Positions 13,291 to 26,079 of a stretch of DNA of 64,000 nucleotides are shown here, piece after piece. How positions within the stretch are numbered: the stretch's first letter is position 1; each line of letters opens with the position of its first letter. The DNA lies in contig VUYV01000075.1 in assembly GCA_008711295.1 (NCBI GenBank), positions 466,398 through 530,397 of the forward strand, written 5' to 3'. The position numbers and the translations under genes are program-made. Source of the stretch: Anarhynchus alexandrinus. Taxonomy: Eukaryota; Chordata; Aves; Charadriiformes; Charadriidae. The notes under the pieces were generated by a model. The model saw only the letters and a list, made by a program, of their open reading frames with translations. It had not been told where the DNA came from and made no database searches.

Positions 13291-16153
13291 GCTCTACATT
13301 ATGAAAAAGAAAATGGAGAACTTTAAAGTGATCCTAAGTCTCAAATAAAAGGAGAACTTAAAAGCATCTTTGCCATGTGTGTCCCTCTATAGGTCGTGCT
13401 TGCTCAGGTCATTCAGCGCTGAGGCAACTTTATTGAGTGTCTTATTGTGCAAACACAGTAGGAGGAACGTTACCCTCTAAGCTCTCCAGGACCACTTTTG
13501 TAGCTGGAGTTTATTTACTTGCGTGTTTTCAGACCCTTATAATCATAGGAGAACAGAGACAAGGTGGGACCTTTACGGCTTGGATCTTACAGCCACTACC
13601 CCGCACAAAGCAAGCCATGCAGAAATGGGGTCCAAAGCTTGACCCTGTGACTAGCGTGTGCTTCACAGTCTTCCAGGTTTTCGTTTTTAAAACACCGCTG
13701 GGAGGCAGGAAAGTGCCTTCGCTGCCATGCAAAAGGCACAGAAAGATGTGGGGCCATGTTCATAAAAAGATTAAAAGCCTCAGTTATGACTTGTAGCACC
13801 TGAATTCTGCCCCAAAACAACAGAACGTAATCCTGGAGTCATCTCTCTCCTCCAAGCTCTAGAAGTACCCCATGACCTCAGGTATCCATGTTTTTACAGC
13901 AAACTTCTTGAGGTGCTAAAGCTTTCTTCTGCCAGTGCCCTCAGCCTTCTGTAGGCTGAGCAGCTCTGCACAAGGCTCTCATCTAAGTCCAATTTGCTTT
14001 GTTAGAAGGATGTGTCTGCGGCTGTGAATCTTATGATATGTTGTCTGGAAACCCTACGGGTATTCTGGCATCAACACATCAGTCTACCCAAGCAGGTTAG
14101 CGATGCAGACAAGCAGGAGTAAATTTTCAGTGGCTAAATAAAGGCTGAGTGTATTCCCTATGGGTAAACGATGTCTGAGTTTGTTGCTTTATCTGTTTTA
14201 ATTTGAGGTATGTGAAACTTTCAGCAAACAAGTCTGTGTGTATGCATGAAAACATAGTTTGTATTCCCATATTCCTGAGTCAGACTTCTGCTCTGTGCCT
14301 TTTCCTTTCTCACTTGTTTTGCACTACAGAGAGATGTGCGGGTGAAAGAGAGTTTACTCAGCTGAACATGTACCCCTTTAAGGAAAAATCCTGCCTATTT
14401 TTCTGTCAGCACATAAAGCTTTAGCTGCGGGAGGGAAGCGTGTGCTGATGTTGGGGAAGAGGGTTTCTGTACAGACTTGGGGTGCCTCTAGTGCAGGAGG
14501 GTGGATGTGGAGTGGGGTGGAACGACTGGCCTGGGTCATCTGTCTCCTCTGGGCACAGCTCTTTTCTTCCCGGGACCAACAGAGGTTTCTGCAGAGCAGC
14601 GCTCAGTCTACTGGTGCACTGCTGTGCCCACCTTGCCGGGATGTGGCACTGCGCACACCTATATCTGGTGTCTGCATGGGTAGAATGGGCAACATGCCTG
14701 CTGTCAGTCTAGCCATTCATTCTCTTTTTGGGATACGGAGATGAGCTTAGAGCCTGGGTCTCTAAAGCTTTATTTTAATGGATTTACACTTGTTAACCTG
14801 CCAGAGAGCGCTTACGAGAGGGAGCGGCTACTTATATCAATATATTCACGCGATTTAACCTACCAGCACATCATGGCAGACCATAATAGGCAGATTTCAG
14901 CTTGGCACACAGACCTCCAGGAGCGTTCAAGCCACCAGCTTGAAAGGATGGCTGGTCTCCACGGCCGGCCCTTCACTCCTTGTCTTCTAGCTGAGAAACC
15001 AGCAAGAAAGAAGCTGAAGACAGACTCACTTGTTAGTGCGCTTTTGTGATGTGGCCACTGGGAATGGTACTTAGGCGGCTACTCACTTTACAAAGGCTTT
15101 AATAGCCGTTAGATGGTATCAACTTTTAGTTGTTCCTCATCTGGGCTGGAACTGAACCAGCATCCTGTTGGCTGAAAGGCTTCGTATCCCCATTAAAAAA
15201 TATTTTACTGGCCTTCTCTACTTAAAATACATCAAACGGTTTCCGCTTCTGTTTGTTTTTCTGCTGAAATATGGAAGCTAAAAGTGGTCCTGGTAGAGTG
15301 TAGCTTAAACTGAAAAATACAGACAGACAAAGCCATGGGTTGTTGAGGGCCTTTCGGAGGCGGGATGGGGAGAGCGAGGCACAGCAAGAGCTCAAAGCCT
15401 GAAAAACAGAAACACCTAGAGAGGCTTAAGTTCCTCCACTCTACAGCATAGTTGAAAAGTCTCATTAAAGTTTGTGGAGAAAGGAAAACTTTCTCTTTTC
15501 TCCCCCCTCCTTTCACTCCACATTTATAGCAAAAGGCACAGAGCTATTATCTAAATGAGGGGATCACAGAAATGTGCATTTTTTGGTGAGAATTTAACTC
15601 TGAGTACAACATTCCTGAAAAGGTCACAGCAGGCCATTTAGTTAGGAGATTTGAACAATCAAAAGCTATGCAAAAATTAGGTTTTCATATAAATTAACTC
15701 CATGCTGATATTTTTTTTTAGAGAAAGCTACGGTCTTAGAGCAAATAGATTTTTCTCCAACATACAGTATATATTGTCTTTCAGTACGGCTTCCGACTAA
15801 AATTTATCTCTTGCTAAATGCAGACTAAATGAATAGTGTAGAACTAATACATTTTGTGCCAAGAAAATAAATGGGCACAGTGCTAGATGCTTAAGAGTGC
15901 CACTAATTATTCACGTGATTTGTGGCATCCCTTCTCAGCAAAGGTATGGAAGCTATAACCGGGAAACTCTTTCACATTTTTCTCTTGGAAAACATGTAGC
16001 GAGGAATCGGCAGCCTCGTAAGCATGCCCAACCCTCTTAATTTTGGTATACCCAGAATGCTATTCCAGCTCCCAGAAATACTGTAGTACATCTAGTGTTT
16101 GTGCGCTGGCGACAAACCGGAAGGCTTGGGCGTTCCTGTATGGGAACCAAGGG
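13291..16153. other. Non-coding DNA, no gene recognised
   Basis: Unique sequence. Plus-strand frames of 119 codons (13437-13796) and about 100 codons (14442-14744, 14741-15049) carry no domain or motif that I recognise. A T-run lies at 15711-15719. No repeat family was identified. Confidence 0.55.
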
Positions 16154-16208
16154 TTTTTTCTTTCTTTTTTCTTTTTTTTTTTTTTTTTTTCTTTTTTTTT
16201 TTTCTTTT
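16154..16208. repeat. T-rich pyrimidine tract
   Basis: A stretch of 55 bases made only of T and C, mostly T, including a T20 run. On the opposite strand it would read as an A-rich tail, but no retrotransposon body or retropseudogene could be recognised on either side, so it is listed as simple sequence. Confidence 0.95.
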
Positions 16209-17624
16209 GGTGTACTTTGCAAGCTAGAATTTTGGAAGGCGGGTCCCACTTTTAGCTTTCATACCTTGAATGCAAGGGCGTACCCAGAAGAGTTTTTTTA
16301 GCGGGCGGCGAATAGTTTCCGACCACACAGCTCTCAATCCGGCACAACATGTCTGCAGCTTCTAAGCAGCGCAAACAGATGTATGGGGGCTTCCATGGTT
16401 TTGCAAAGATGTGAGACCTTTTTCTCACTTCCCCCCCACCCTTCCTCTTTCTTTTTGGCTAGTGCTGGCCAGCAATTTAAATGAACAAAGGAGAAGGAAG
16501 AAACAAGAGGAGGTAGAGATGTCGAGGAAGAGCGTCATGTTGGCGAGAGGTATTTTTTAACCTTCAGATATTATTGAGAAGCGTAGGATTACCGCATGAG
16601 GTACATTGAGATAAAAGTGGAAAATGTTCTGCCTACGTGACTTATTTTCAGAGGGAAGCAGGTTGTCATATACACAGAGTAAAACACTGGCACACTGGAG
16701 GACTGAGTCACCAATGATGACTGCAGAAACAAAAATCAATGTAAAACATTGTAAATAAAAAGTCACCTTGTTTAGCCCTTAGGTGGCACTTTCATTTTCT
16801 GGGCAAGTTACAATTTTAATTTGGTTTTGTGACAGTCCTTGATGAACATATCAAGTTTCGTCATTGTTAGTATCAACATTTTTTTTGAAAAAGAAAGTAT
16901 TGTCCTGGACAGCCTATATTTTAGAATTGGTTTTCTCTTGAGGTAGTTGTTTTATTTTTGTGATAGTTTGGAAATCTCTCCCACATACTGTTGCGAGCAT
17001 GGTCTCCAAAATTAAAGTCCGGGTGGCCAAAACTGGCTGAGTGATAGCAGCTGAGGATATTTTTGCCCTTTCTCATAAGTGTGCCTGGGCAGTGTAAATT
17101 CATATTGGGGGGAGGGGTGGGCAGCATTCTTTCCTTTTTCTGTGTTCCCACTGCAAGGGCAGGAAGTCAGCAGCTACCGTCAAAAGAAACCAGAATTAGT
17201 AGGAATACAGTTATTATGCTTTTGTCTTCTATTAGACAAAGAAATATGTTTGGCACCAACATAATCAGATGGAGCGTGCTCATTTCTGTAAAGCATTGAA
17301 AATGTATTACCAGAAAAGTAACTGATGTGTGTGGAAATACAACACATATTTGGATATTTGAGTGAAAACATGCTGAACGACAGAGATGAAACTCCACCTT
17401 TAGGAGCCAGCCTGCCCAGCACAAAGCCCTCAAGAAGAAGGTTCCCGCACCGGAGGCAGAGGGAAGCAGCTCAGACAGTGAGGGGGTTCAGAATTGGGCC
17501 CTGCAGGGGTATGAGCACAGAAGGAGTAAGCAGGCTGAACACCGTTATATCAAAGGTCCTGGAAACGATTCACGTTTTGGGAGCTCTTGTTGGGGAACAG
17601 TCCAAGTTAGATTGAGAACACTTC
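16209..17624. other. Non-coding DNA, no gene recognised
   Basis: Unique sequence with no coding region, known repeat or RNA gene seen. A short T-rich run near 16881 is the only simple sequence of note. Confidence 0.5.
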
Positions 17625-17915
17625 AATGAGCAGCGTTAAGATTAATTTGGACTCAGAGTCACCAATTAGAAAACCTCTCTCTTGTAAACACCAACCTCTT
17701 AATTAGACAATCTTGCCTTTTTGTTTTCTAACATCAACAAAATGGATACATTAGTGCCATATGAAGCTGCCTTAGGAGGATTAGCTAAAGGAAACTGCAT
17801 ATTGAACTTCACCTTTTAATTAACTTTTAATGAATTGCTCTCACAGCAGAAAGCAGTCACAGAGGGACTCCAAGATTCAGGAGTTACCTAAGGCCTATAA
17901 TGGTTTTTAGAGGGG
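17625..17915. promoter_or_regulatory. Candidate regulatory element rich in TAAT cores
   Basis: A 290-base AT-rich block contains ATTAAT (17641), CAATTAG (17663-17669), TTAATTAG (17699-17706), and the palindrome TTAATTAA (17816-17823) followed by TTAATGAATTG. This is a dense set of homeodomain/LIM-type binding cores in non-repetitive sequence, as expected of a developmental enhancer. Binding and conservation are inferred, not shown. Confidence 0.35.
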
Positions 17916-18136
17916 GGAAATAAGACCAATTTCACCGCTCCACATCTATTTCATCTTCAGTCATAGCCCGGGCTGCGGAGCCGTTGTGGGATATTTGAAA
18001 GGAAGAAAAGCTGAAAAAAGTTAGATGTGTAACTAATTATATAAACATGTCATCTTTGTTTTTGTCAGTTTCAGTTACTGGGAAGCATATTTTCCTTATT
18101 TAGTGTTGCCTTTGTGCAGTTATATTAAGCCAAAGG

Positions 18137-18905
18137 AAAAAAAAAAAAACAAAAAAAAACAAGAAGAAGGAGAAGCAGCGAGGGAGGGAGGGAAGGAGGG
18201 AGCACGGAGAGCGCGGGGCCTGGCGGGATGCTCCGGCTGCCGGCAGCCCGGCCCGGCCATCCCCACAGTGATGGCGTTCCCTGAGCACAGCCATCGGATG
18301 GAGGTGAGGATCTGTAGCCGGGCGAGTAATCGCACTTGGCATTCGCTGTCAGGAAGACAACTTTGGTACCGAGTCTAGAGATCATTAGGAATGAAACATC
18401 AAATGCCGGAAAACAAATGGGGGCTTAATCTTCAATGAAAGAGAACATCAGGAAAACGCGGCTTTCATGGGTTTGGGTACCTGATGTGCTGGGAACTGGC
18501 AGATTTTCACCTGTGCTGCATTCCCTGTCCCTCGGACCCACAGCGCTCTGGAGCTGCCGTAAAAGGCAGCAAATCTCTCCTGCTGCATAAGGAGCAAGCA
18601 GGCGGCAGGGCCAAATTTGGCGCGAATCTGCGTGCGTCCAGCTTTGCTCGAAACCCAGGGGCAGATCTAGACGCACATCGCCGGCAGGGTTTGGCCCACT
18701 GCTTTTAATTCAAGGGCCCTTGGTGGTAGGATGGGAACGTACCCCCAGCGTCCCACAGACTTGCACATCCGACACCGCGCCCCGGGGCTCCGCGGGGCTG
18801 GGACTGCCCTCTGGCCACCTGCGCCCCGCGTCTGCGGCGAGCGGCTGGGCAGCGTGGAGCCACACCGCCGCCGCTGCGAGAACCGGTTCGGTGCGGTAAA
18901 ATCAG
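18137..18905. promoter_or_regulatory. Small GC-rich, CpG-containing patch
   Basis: An A-run (A13 at 18137-18149) leads into purine-rich sequence, then GC-rich DNA with many CpG at about 18200-18265 and again at about 18740-18900 (CGCGCC, CCGCGG, GCCGCCGCTGCG). The two parts are separated by ordinary sequence. This could be a minor CpG island, for example an alternative or non-coding RNA promoter, or a chance GC-rich patch. An open frame of 205 codons crosses the right part (18731-19348), but GC-rich DNA has few stop codons and no domain is recognisable, so it is not called as a gene. Confidence 0.4.
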
Positions 18906-19009
18906 AAGCAAGCAAACTTGCAGGAAATGGTGGTGTTCCTGAAAACCCTCCCAGTTCCAGGGGACCCTTCCCTCTGCTGTTTTCCTGCCCTCCTCTAGTT
19001 GCTTTGTGT

Positions 19010-19175
19010 AAACATTTGCTCACACACATTTTTGTCAGCACAATAGCCTTTCTTACTGCGAACTTCCGCGTCAGCAGCCAAGACAAAGGCATCTGCAAGC
19101 AAACTGAAATATTCATTGTTGTCTTTTGCTTGGCTGAGTGTTCGCCTTCCAACATTTGTCTTTGTGACACTCTGG
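19010..19175. promoter_or_regulatory. Candidate conserved non-coding element
   Basis: A short block of balanced composition with no repeat character lies just right of the GC-rich patch. It includes repeated CAAAG/CTTTG-type motifs (for example ACAAAGG near 19084 and CTTTGTG near 19159) that resemble SOX/TCF sites. The evidence is texture only. Confidence 0.2.
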
Positions 19176-20159
19176 GACTCCCCAGAGCTGTGGGATGTCC
19201 TTCTGCAGCCCGCCCCGGGCTGGGCGATGCCCACCAGAGGGACCTCCTTCCCAGCCACTTGGCCGCCGCCTTGGCAGCAAACCCCCAAGCTGCCCCATAT
19301 TCGGGGTTCCCGCCGAGTCCCCTGGCAAGCCCGCGCTCATGGCTTTAGGCTGGTCACTGCGGCTGGCAGCTGCGTCCTGACTCCCTTCACCCACCACAGC
19401 CAGACCACCTGAGAGTCTGGCAAGTGGGACCCCAGGAAAGGGTTGGCCACCAGTCTGCATGGGATGGCCAGGGACTGGGTGCACACCAGATCCCAGCAGA
19501 GGGGTTCTCCTGAGCTCCACCACTGCCAGACAGTGTTACATCCCGGCAGGGATGGCTGAGGATGGAGGCACACTGGGTCCCCACAAGCCCTGTGGCTCTC
19601 TGAGGTCTGGACCCTCATGTCCTCCTCCTCCCTGTCCTCATATCCTTATTTATGGGGTTAGGGATTTGGTTATGGAGGTCACTTTATCTGGAGCCTCCAG
19701 TATTTATGGTCTCTGGCTAAATAGCCAGCAAATTTGGGACCTGTCTGAACACGCGTGTCAACTCTACGAGGGACTCGGTACCCAGGGTGCTGCCGGGCTA
19801 TTTCCCTTTCACTCCAAATCCACTTGCTGTGAAGGGCCCCCGTCCCGTCTTAATTGTTCATTTCATCCTTCTCATCCCCAGGTGGGGCTCCTCATTCACT
19901 CATTGAAGATTTTATGAGCTATTAATTATACATTGATTCCGTTAAGCTCGTGATCCCTGTCGCATTATCAGCTTTCTAGGGAGACTGCACATGACACGCT
20001 CTGAAGGCAGATGACAGGCTGGGTGAGAAGCGGTGGAGGTGTAGCTCTGCGAGAGTTGCCTCCACACCTTTGCAACGCCCAGCTCCCTCCCCAAATCCTT
20101 GGGACCCTCTTCCAGCCCTCCAGCCGCTCACCCAGAACCAGGCCCACATGACTGGCGCG
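19176..20159. other. Non-coding DNA, no gene recognised
   Basis: GC-moderate unique sequence with several overlapping open frames up to about 150 codons (for example 19459-19917 plus). None has a recognisable domain. No repeat family was seen. Confidence 0.5.
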
Positions 20160-20680
20160 TCCACGTCTCACAAATAATCACATGTATTCAAACTGGGAGC
20201 AATCTAAGCGAGCAGTTTGCAGTTTTTGGCTGAATATCCTTCATTATTCGAAAAAACATGCAAGAAGGAATATATTCAGAGAAGACAAGATTGCTCATAA
20301 ACAAGTCACAAGCAGAGAAAAAATCTGTATTTGTCAGATAATTTATCCTCAATGAATAATTCAACCAAGTCTAATAATAATTATTTATTATTTATAATAT
20401 ACACACTGACATAGGTGTACACGGTGCTTCAATAAAAGTAATTAAAATAATTTTGCATGAACTTATTGGATTAATGGGATAAGCACAAAATGTACTTTTT
20501 CTGCTCAGTGTGTTACAGAAATGATATTTGCAACACATAATGGGCTAAGAAGGGTTTATCCAAAATTTTAGGCCGGTTCTCTATGGCTCTCGGTGGTCTA
20601 ATACAGCTTTAAATAATTTTTAAAAATGCATCCCTTGACACATCTTAGATATCAATTCTGATATTTGTCTCCTTTAAGTG
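20160..20680. promoter_or_regulatory. Candidate regulatory element, AT-rich
   Basis: This block holds TAATAATAATTATTTATTATT-like sequence at about 20371-20398, TAATTA at 20439-20444, and an octamer-like TTTTGCATGA at 20451-20460, all in non-repetitive surroundings. Homeodomain and POU-type motifs so close together are suggestive of an enhancer, but AT-rich DNA gives such motifs by chance. Confidence 0.28.
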
Positions 20681-22330
20681 AGTTCAGACAGAATCATTTA
20701 AAGTGATAGTCCGTCTTTCTGTAGGTTACATATTTTAATCACAATGATAAACACATATATTAGACCTGATTTTACAAATTCTTCATGCAAGATCCAGTAG
20801 TCATTTTGCTTAAAACAGAGAACAAATAATATGGTTTCAAAATGGAGGCTTAATAGGAAGTGAAATATGAAGATTTTGATTTAGAATATCAAATCTAAAA
20901 AAGAAACTTGGAACTTCCACTGCACCGTTGTTTAAAAATGATGCAAAGAATGACCAGAACGAGGTTTACGCCAATCTATAATCAAGTGATTTGTACTGCT
21001 TCATGAAAAAACACTTGGATTTTTTTCTCCCTGAAAGAGTCTGACTATTATGCAGGATTTTGCAGGGAAGCAAAATGAGATGTGAACCGACAAGGTCCTC
21101 GGAATTCGCTTCCACGGCGTAGCCCAAGCCATGCTCTGAGAGATGCTCTGGATATTTCAGAGAAAGCACGCCTATTATCTCTGTTCAGGGCTCAGTGCGT
21201 TTCACCTAAAAATGTGCTGGCAATATGCTGTCAAGCAGATCAGTTGCATATTGTTTCTCCTGTTTCGCCAAGCGTTTGCACGGTCCCAGAATTTCCAAAG
21301 TAAGAATAGTTCTCGTAAAAAGCACGGTTTATTTGTAAGTACGGGACTCCGCGTAACGACCTCTGCAAAACGTCCGCTCCCCAGCAATATGCTTAGCAGG
21401 AGGAGTCCCAGCTCAGCCTCTCGCTCCGCGGAGCTCCGAAGCTTGTGCTCGCTTTCAGAATGAAAACAGGCACATTGAAGTCGGTGAGATAACTCATGTG
21501 CTAAACATTTAATGCATGCTTACATACTGTAGTGAATCAGCCTTGGCAATAAAATATGCCCACAGCAACTGTTAAAGAATTCCTTATCCAAACTTCCAAA
21601 AAAAAAAATTTTTTTTTTTTGATTGCATGATTGCACAGCGTTGGGGGTTTGTTGGTTTTTTTTTTAACTCCTTTAGTAAGAAATATTTACTTTTTATTTG
21701 GGAATGCTCGTATTTTTTCAACTTGGCTTCAGCACTTTAAAAAAACGACAACAAACCCACAAATGTTTAGCTCTTATTAATTATGGGGAGGGAAAATTTA
21801 ATTTCCTGACTGTGTTTCCCGTGTACACACGAGCCCCAGGAGTTTGTGGCGATGTCCGTAGCTGCTCGGAGGGAGCCGTTAGCTAAGCACGCAGCACCAG
21901 CGCAGATCCGCCGGCCCGGGGAGCTGAAAGAGCAGCATGAGAGGCTGGCTGAGGCAAAGCACCACAAGGCAGCTTTTATAGCTAAAAGTCTTCCAGGCAC
22001 AAAGCGTGGGGATTTATTTAATAGGTTCTCGAGAAATTAGGATGGGATAAATTTCCAGGAATCACGGAGGCACCGGGCTGTGAAAGTTGGCGGTGACTGC
22101 GGGGAAGGGGTACCCTCCCGTCGGTGAAGACATCAGCCGTGTTTCAAAGGCCCCAGGTCCTCTGCTGAGCTTCTCAAGGCTTGCGAGAAACGTGGCGGCT
22201 GGGGTCTGCTGGGAAGGGTGGGAGGTGACGACAGATTCAGCGCAAATTTTCTTCCTTCTTTTGTTATGAAGGCAATTGCAGTACTTTTCAAAGAGTGGAC
22301 TTTAAGAGTAAAAAAAAAAAATTAAAAAAT
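20681..22330. other. Non-coding DNA with an A11T12 palindrome
   Basis: Unique sequence with no recognised gene. The perfect run of eleven A followed by twelve T at 21598-21620 is a self-complementary poly(dA:dT) block that would exclude nucleosomes. A second T-run lies at about 21656-21664. A GC-richer stretch with some CpG is at 21895-21925. Confidence 0.55.
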
Positions 22331-22660
22331 TAAAATAGTTGGTTACACATATTCATGTCTTATCTCTTTTTTCTTAGCGATGCGTAGCCTACAGAGCGAA
22401 GATTGTTTCTGAAATTAGTGATTAACCTACATTTAACTTGCTCGTGTTCATGTTGCTTTTTGACAAACACTTACACTCAACTACATTAGAAAAGCTGCAA
22501 CACTGTCAACTAAAATGATTTTAAATCCAGCTGGTGGCACTGGTGCAAATCCCTCACGTAGGCATATGTAAACTGGTTTAAACCTGGCTTAAATGAGTTT
22601 ACCTTGATTTGGTAATTTACCAGTTTCAGGTAAATCTATATAAATCCCAGTCGGAGGCCT
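22331..22660. promoter_or_regulatory. Candidate conserved non-coding element
   Basis: Non-repetitive AT-rich block with AGTGATTAACC (22418-22428) and two nearby GTTTAAACCTGGCTTAAA-like half palindromes at about 22575-22592. It looks more constrained than its surroundings, but that is a visual impression and conservation was not tested. Confidence 0.22.
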
Positions 22661-25079
22661 TGTGCCCTTGGGCAGCTCTTCACCCACAGCGACTGGGACT
22701 TTCAGTCGTACTTTGGAAACTCCACAGATTCTCCAGGTGAAATCGCTCCCCTTTATATTCCCCCTCTTTGTTACTCACACGGTCCATGGTACCTGGCTTC
22801 CCAAGCAGGCAGAGTTTAAAACTATTGCTTGTCCCTACAATACCGATCCCCGATGAGAATTTTTAAACACTACATTAAAAAGTGTGTGTCAATCCATAAG
22901 CTCATGAAGGTTTGCAAATTCTTACATTTGGTTTAAGAGAAAATTCAAGAGGGTTGGGCGTGTGACTTCAATCTGGCAAAGCCCCGATGCTGGAAGGATT
23001 AGGAAGGAGGAAAGGGAAGGGGAAGGGAAAAAGAGGAAGGGGAAAAGAGGAAGGGAGGGACGAAGGTCTATCTGCCTGTTACTGAAATACCAGGGAATTA
23101 AAGAACCTACCCCAGAGAATATCTGCAAAACTTATTGTTCTTTTATTGTTTGTTGGAAATGCCACTCAAAATGATGGTTACTTTTCTATTGGGAGGTCTT
23201 CTAAATTTGATCCATTTCTTGCATCACTGTATCTAACCTTTTTCACAGATTTTTGAAGTGCTTATTTCAGTTTGCAAAACATCATCTATCATGCTTCTTC
23301 ACTTAAAAAGCTGTTCATATCGAGGAAATGAAAATTATCTCCATATTTTTACTGGAAATTGGCATATCACTGTCATGGGAATGGTATTCACACAAATTGT
23401 GTATTGTCAGGTACAACTACAGCACAAGGGAAATTAATTGGCTCATTTAAAAGGAAAAAAACTCTTCGTCCACTGCAGAATCCCCATCATTCTAAGATCT
23501 GGGGGGAAATCTTTTAAAAAATATTCCAAGAAGTGGGAATATGTAAAGTTAAGAATATGCATATCTTATCCTGAAGAAAAATAAACTAGTCTACAGAAAT
23601 GAAGCCACGGCTTGCTTCTGTTACAGTCTGAGCCTTCCATCGCTGCTAAAGTTAATGTAGACTAGAATGAGACAATGAATAAAAGTTAGCTTTTTTCTTT
23701 TTAAATTTTGGATCCATAACATTCTGCAGTCAAAATGCAGGTCCCCTTAGGACTCAGGCTAGTTTACAGTCTGTGGCTATGAAGATCCCTCAGAAATAAC
23801 TTCCATGGTCCCCCAGCAGTAGGTATTCCAAGCTGGTGGTTTATTATGCTACTGATCCCACCAACTCATTCTTGCAATTTCCTGGCAAAATTGTCCCTCA
23901 TCTGTGACTCGCACCACTCCACACCTGCAAGTGGGAATTTTATAGAGGAGCTTTCAGGCAAGTGGGTGAGGAAGAAAGTAGGAGCAAGATTGTAGGTGCC
24001 CTGTTCACCTTTTCTGAGCCACTGCATCTGCTTGTCCTCCACCTGCAGGCTTAGGAGGGACCACAGCTTGGCTGCTGATGGACACTCTGAGATCATTTGG
24101 AAGCTGACACTGACAATGTACTGTCTGCTCTCAGCAGCATTTGGTTTGGGTTCTGCTGGCACCCAGGAGCCCTCCAAGCCCACAGGGTACCATGAGTTTT
24201 GCACATCTCCTTCTAAACTTGTCTGATCATCTTGCACCGCATATCGTCCTCCTCCAGAAAGCGTGGGCTTTCTGCTTCACATGTCCCATGTGGGGAGATG
24301 TCTTAACACAGGTGGAGGAATCTGGGATCCCTGACACTACACAGGAATATCCTAGCAAAAAATCAAAGGGCCAAAAAATCCTTGCATTTAAATTGATGCC
24401 AACCTGGCCTAGAACAACTTGCTGTTTTCAGCCTCTGCACAGATGGAGGCACTAGGGATGATCTGGATGAACATGTATTTTCACAGCCACCAGCTGAACA
24501 TGGCGAAAGAACCAAATCTGGTTGTGGGGGACAGGGAACCCCACGTGTATGGTGTGAGGGGGACACTAGGAATGACACCCCCATCTCCCCACTGTCTCCG
24601 TGGTTGTTGGGCCTTTGGAGACCTTCCAAAGTGGCTCCAGGGTTTTGGCAATGTGAAGGACAAAGTGAGGCTGGGCTTGGTCACGGCATGGAGGGAGAGA
24701 GGGGCAGGAACCCCCAGAAAAATCCCAGCGGTGGGGGGGGGAGGTTTCAGTGTTGTTGTTAGGTCTGCAGCAGCTGCGGGTGATGGGGAGAGCCTCCTCA
24801 TGGGCGGCCACCCGATGCCTCGGCTGGGCGCCCCGCTGCAGCCACCTTGGGGACGGGTGGACACATGAGGGGAAGAGACACGAAAAACCACTGGTGGTAC
24901 AATGGGCTGAGCTTCGCACGCCCACGTAGCACGTCCTCCAGCGGGGCTGCAGCCGTCGGCAAGGATTTACACGAGCCAGTCTCAGGTTTGGCTTTTTTTT
25001 TCCCATGGAGTTGCTGAAGTCCCTTTGGAATATTAAAAGCCACATCATGGTGCTATACATATTAATGTGCGAGGATTTT
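22661..25079. other. Non-coding DNA with a 60-base purine tract
   Basis: Bases 23001-23060 are all A or G, with GGAAG/GGAAAAG units. The rest is unique sequence. Several frames of 100-165 codons overlap on both strands between 23866 and 25060; the GC-rich part has few stops and no recognisable domain, so none is called as a gene. Confidence 0.55.
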
Positions 25080-25460
25080 TTTCTATTGTCTGTACCTTTC
25101 AGTCTAAGTCTGACTGACAGCCTTATCTATGATATCCAAGCCTTAGGATGGTCTGATTTTTAGATAGGCCACTCTTCTTCCTGTTCGACATCATCCTTCT
25201 TTTCTTTTCTTTTTTTTTTGCAGGACTTAATTTCCAGTTTTAGTGACTTTTATGTTGTATGGCATAGAGCTGACAAACTGTAGTTGTTGTCTTGCGTATT
25301 TAATGTTTGTATTTCCGAGATGCAAAAGCCAGAATACATTCAATTGATGCAAAAGCCAGAAATGTTGTTATTTCAGATAGATTGATTTGTCACAATGGGA
25401 AAGACATAAGGCTTTTAATTTGAGTTTTTAATATTGCTACCATTTTAACCTAAGGTCAAC
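25080..25460. promoter_or_regulatory. Candidate regulatory element with 16-bp direct repeat
   Basis: A non-repetitive AT-rich block contains GATGCAAAAGCCAGAA twice, at 25319-25334 and 25346-25361, 27 bases apart start to start. A phased repeat inside otherwise unique sequence may be two copies of one factor site (TGCAAA resembles a C/EBP or POU half site), or a local slippage duplication. Confidence 0.28.
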
Positions 25461-26079
25461 ATGCTAGTTAACATTTTTTTTAGTAAAATATCATGCCACT
25501 GAAATGTACAAAAAAAGGATTTTTTTTGTGTTTTCTGTTTGGTTTTATACTACTACACTGTGCAAATCTTTTTTGTTCCCCTACAGAAGGGCTATTGTTG
25601 GAGTAGTTTTATTATTTGATAGTCAAATCAAATAAATAAGACCAAAAACTGTATGTAAGAGAAAAAAAAAATCCTGACATTTTTTTTCTCTCCCCTAGTA
25701 GCCACGTTTGTAGCCATATTTATTTTAAGTAGCCTTGGGCAAAAAGTTATGTGCCTCATTAATCTAAATCAACCTTGCAGGATTTTATGGCAACTGTTGT
25801 TGCTGTTGCCACATTATGTATGCTTTTTCCTTTTGTTCTTCAATATAGTGCTTATGAAGCTAAGGAACAATTGTCACTTCCTATTATGTGAACTAAATGT
25901 ACAAGAATTGATGGGGCTTTCTACCTAATGTTGTTAGCCTGAACCTGGTTTGTTTATTTAATGAACAAAATGTCACAGTGTATCTGCATCCTCCTGACAT
26001 CTGAAACAGTGGCAGCTGCTGGTGGCAGATTTCCTGAAACTGGGGTGCAGAATTAACCAATTCAATTTGCATGTTATCC
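25461..26079. other. Non-coding DNA, no gene recognised
   Basis: AT-rich unique sequence with short A and T runs, for example near 25662-25670. No coding or repeat signal was seen. Confidence 0.5.

Noticed and set aside
18731..19348. 205-codon plus-strand open frame
   Set aside because: Lies partly in GC-rich DNA with few stop codons; proline-, alanine- and arginine-rich without a recognisable domain.
24419..25060. Overlapping 136-164-codon frames on both strands
   Set aside because: Several frames are open at once, as expected in GC-rich non-coding DNA; no known domain.
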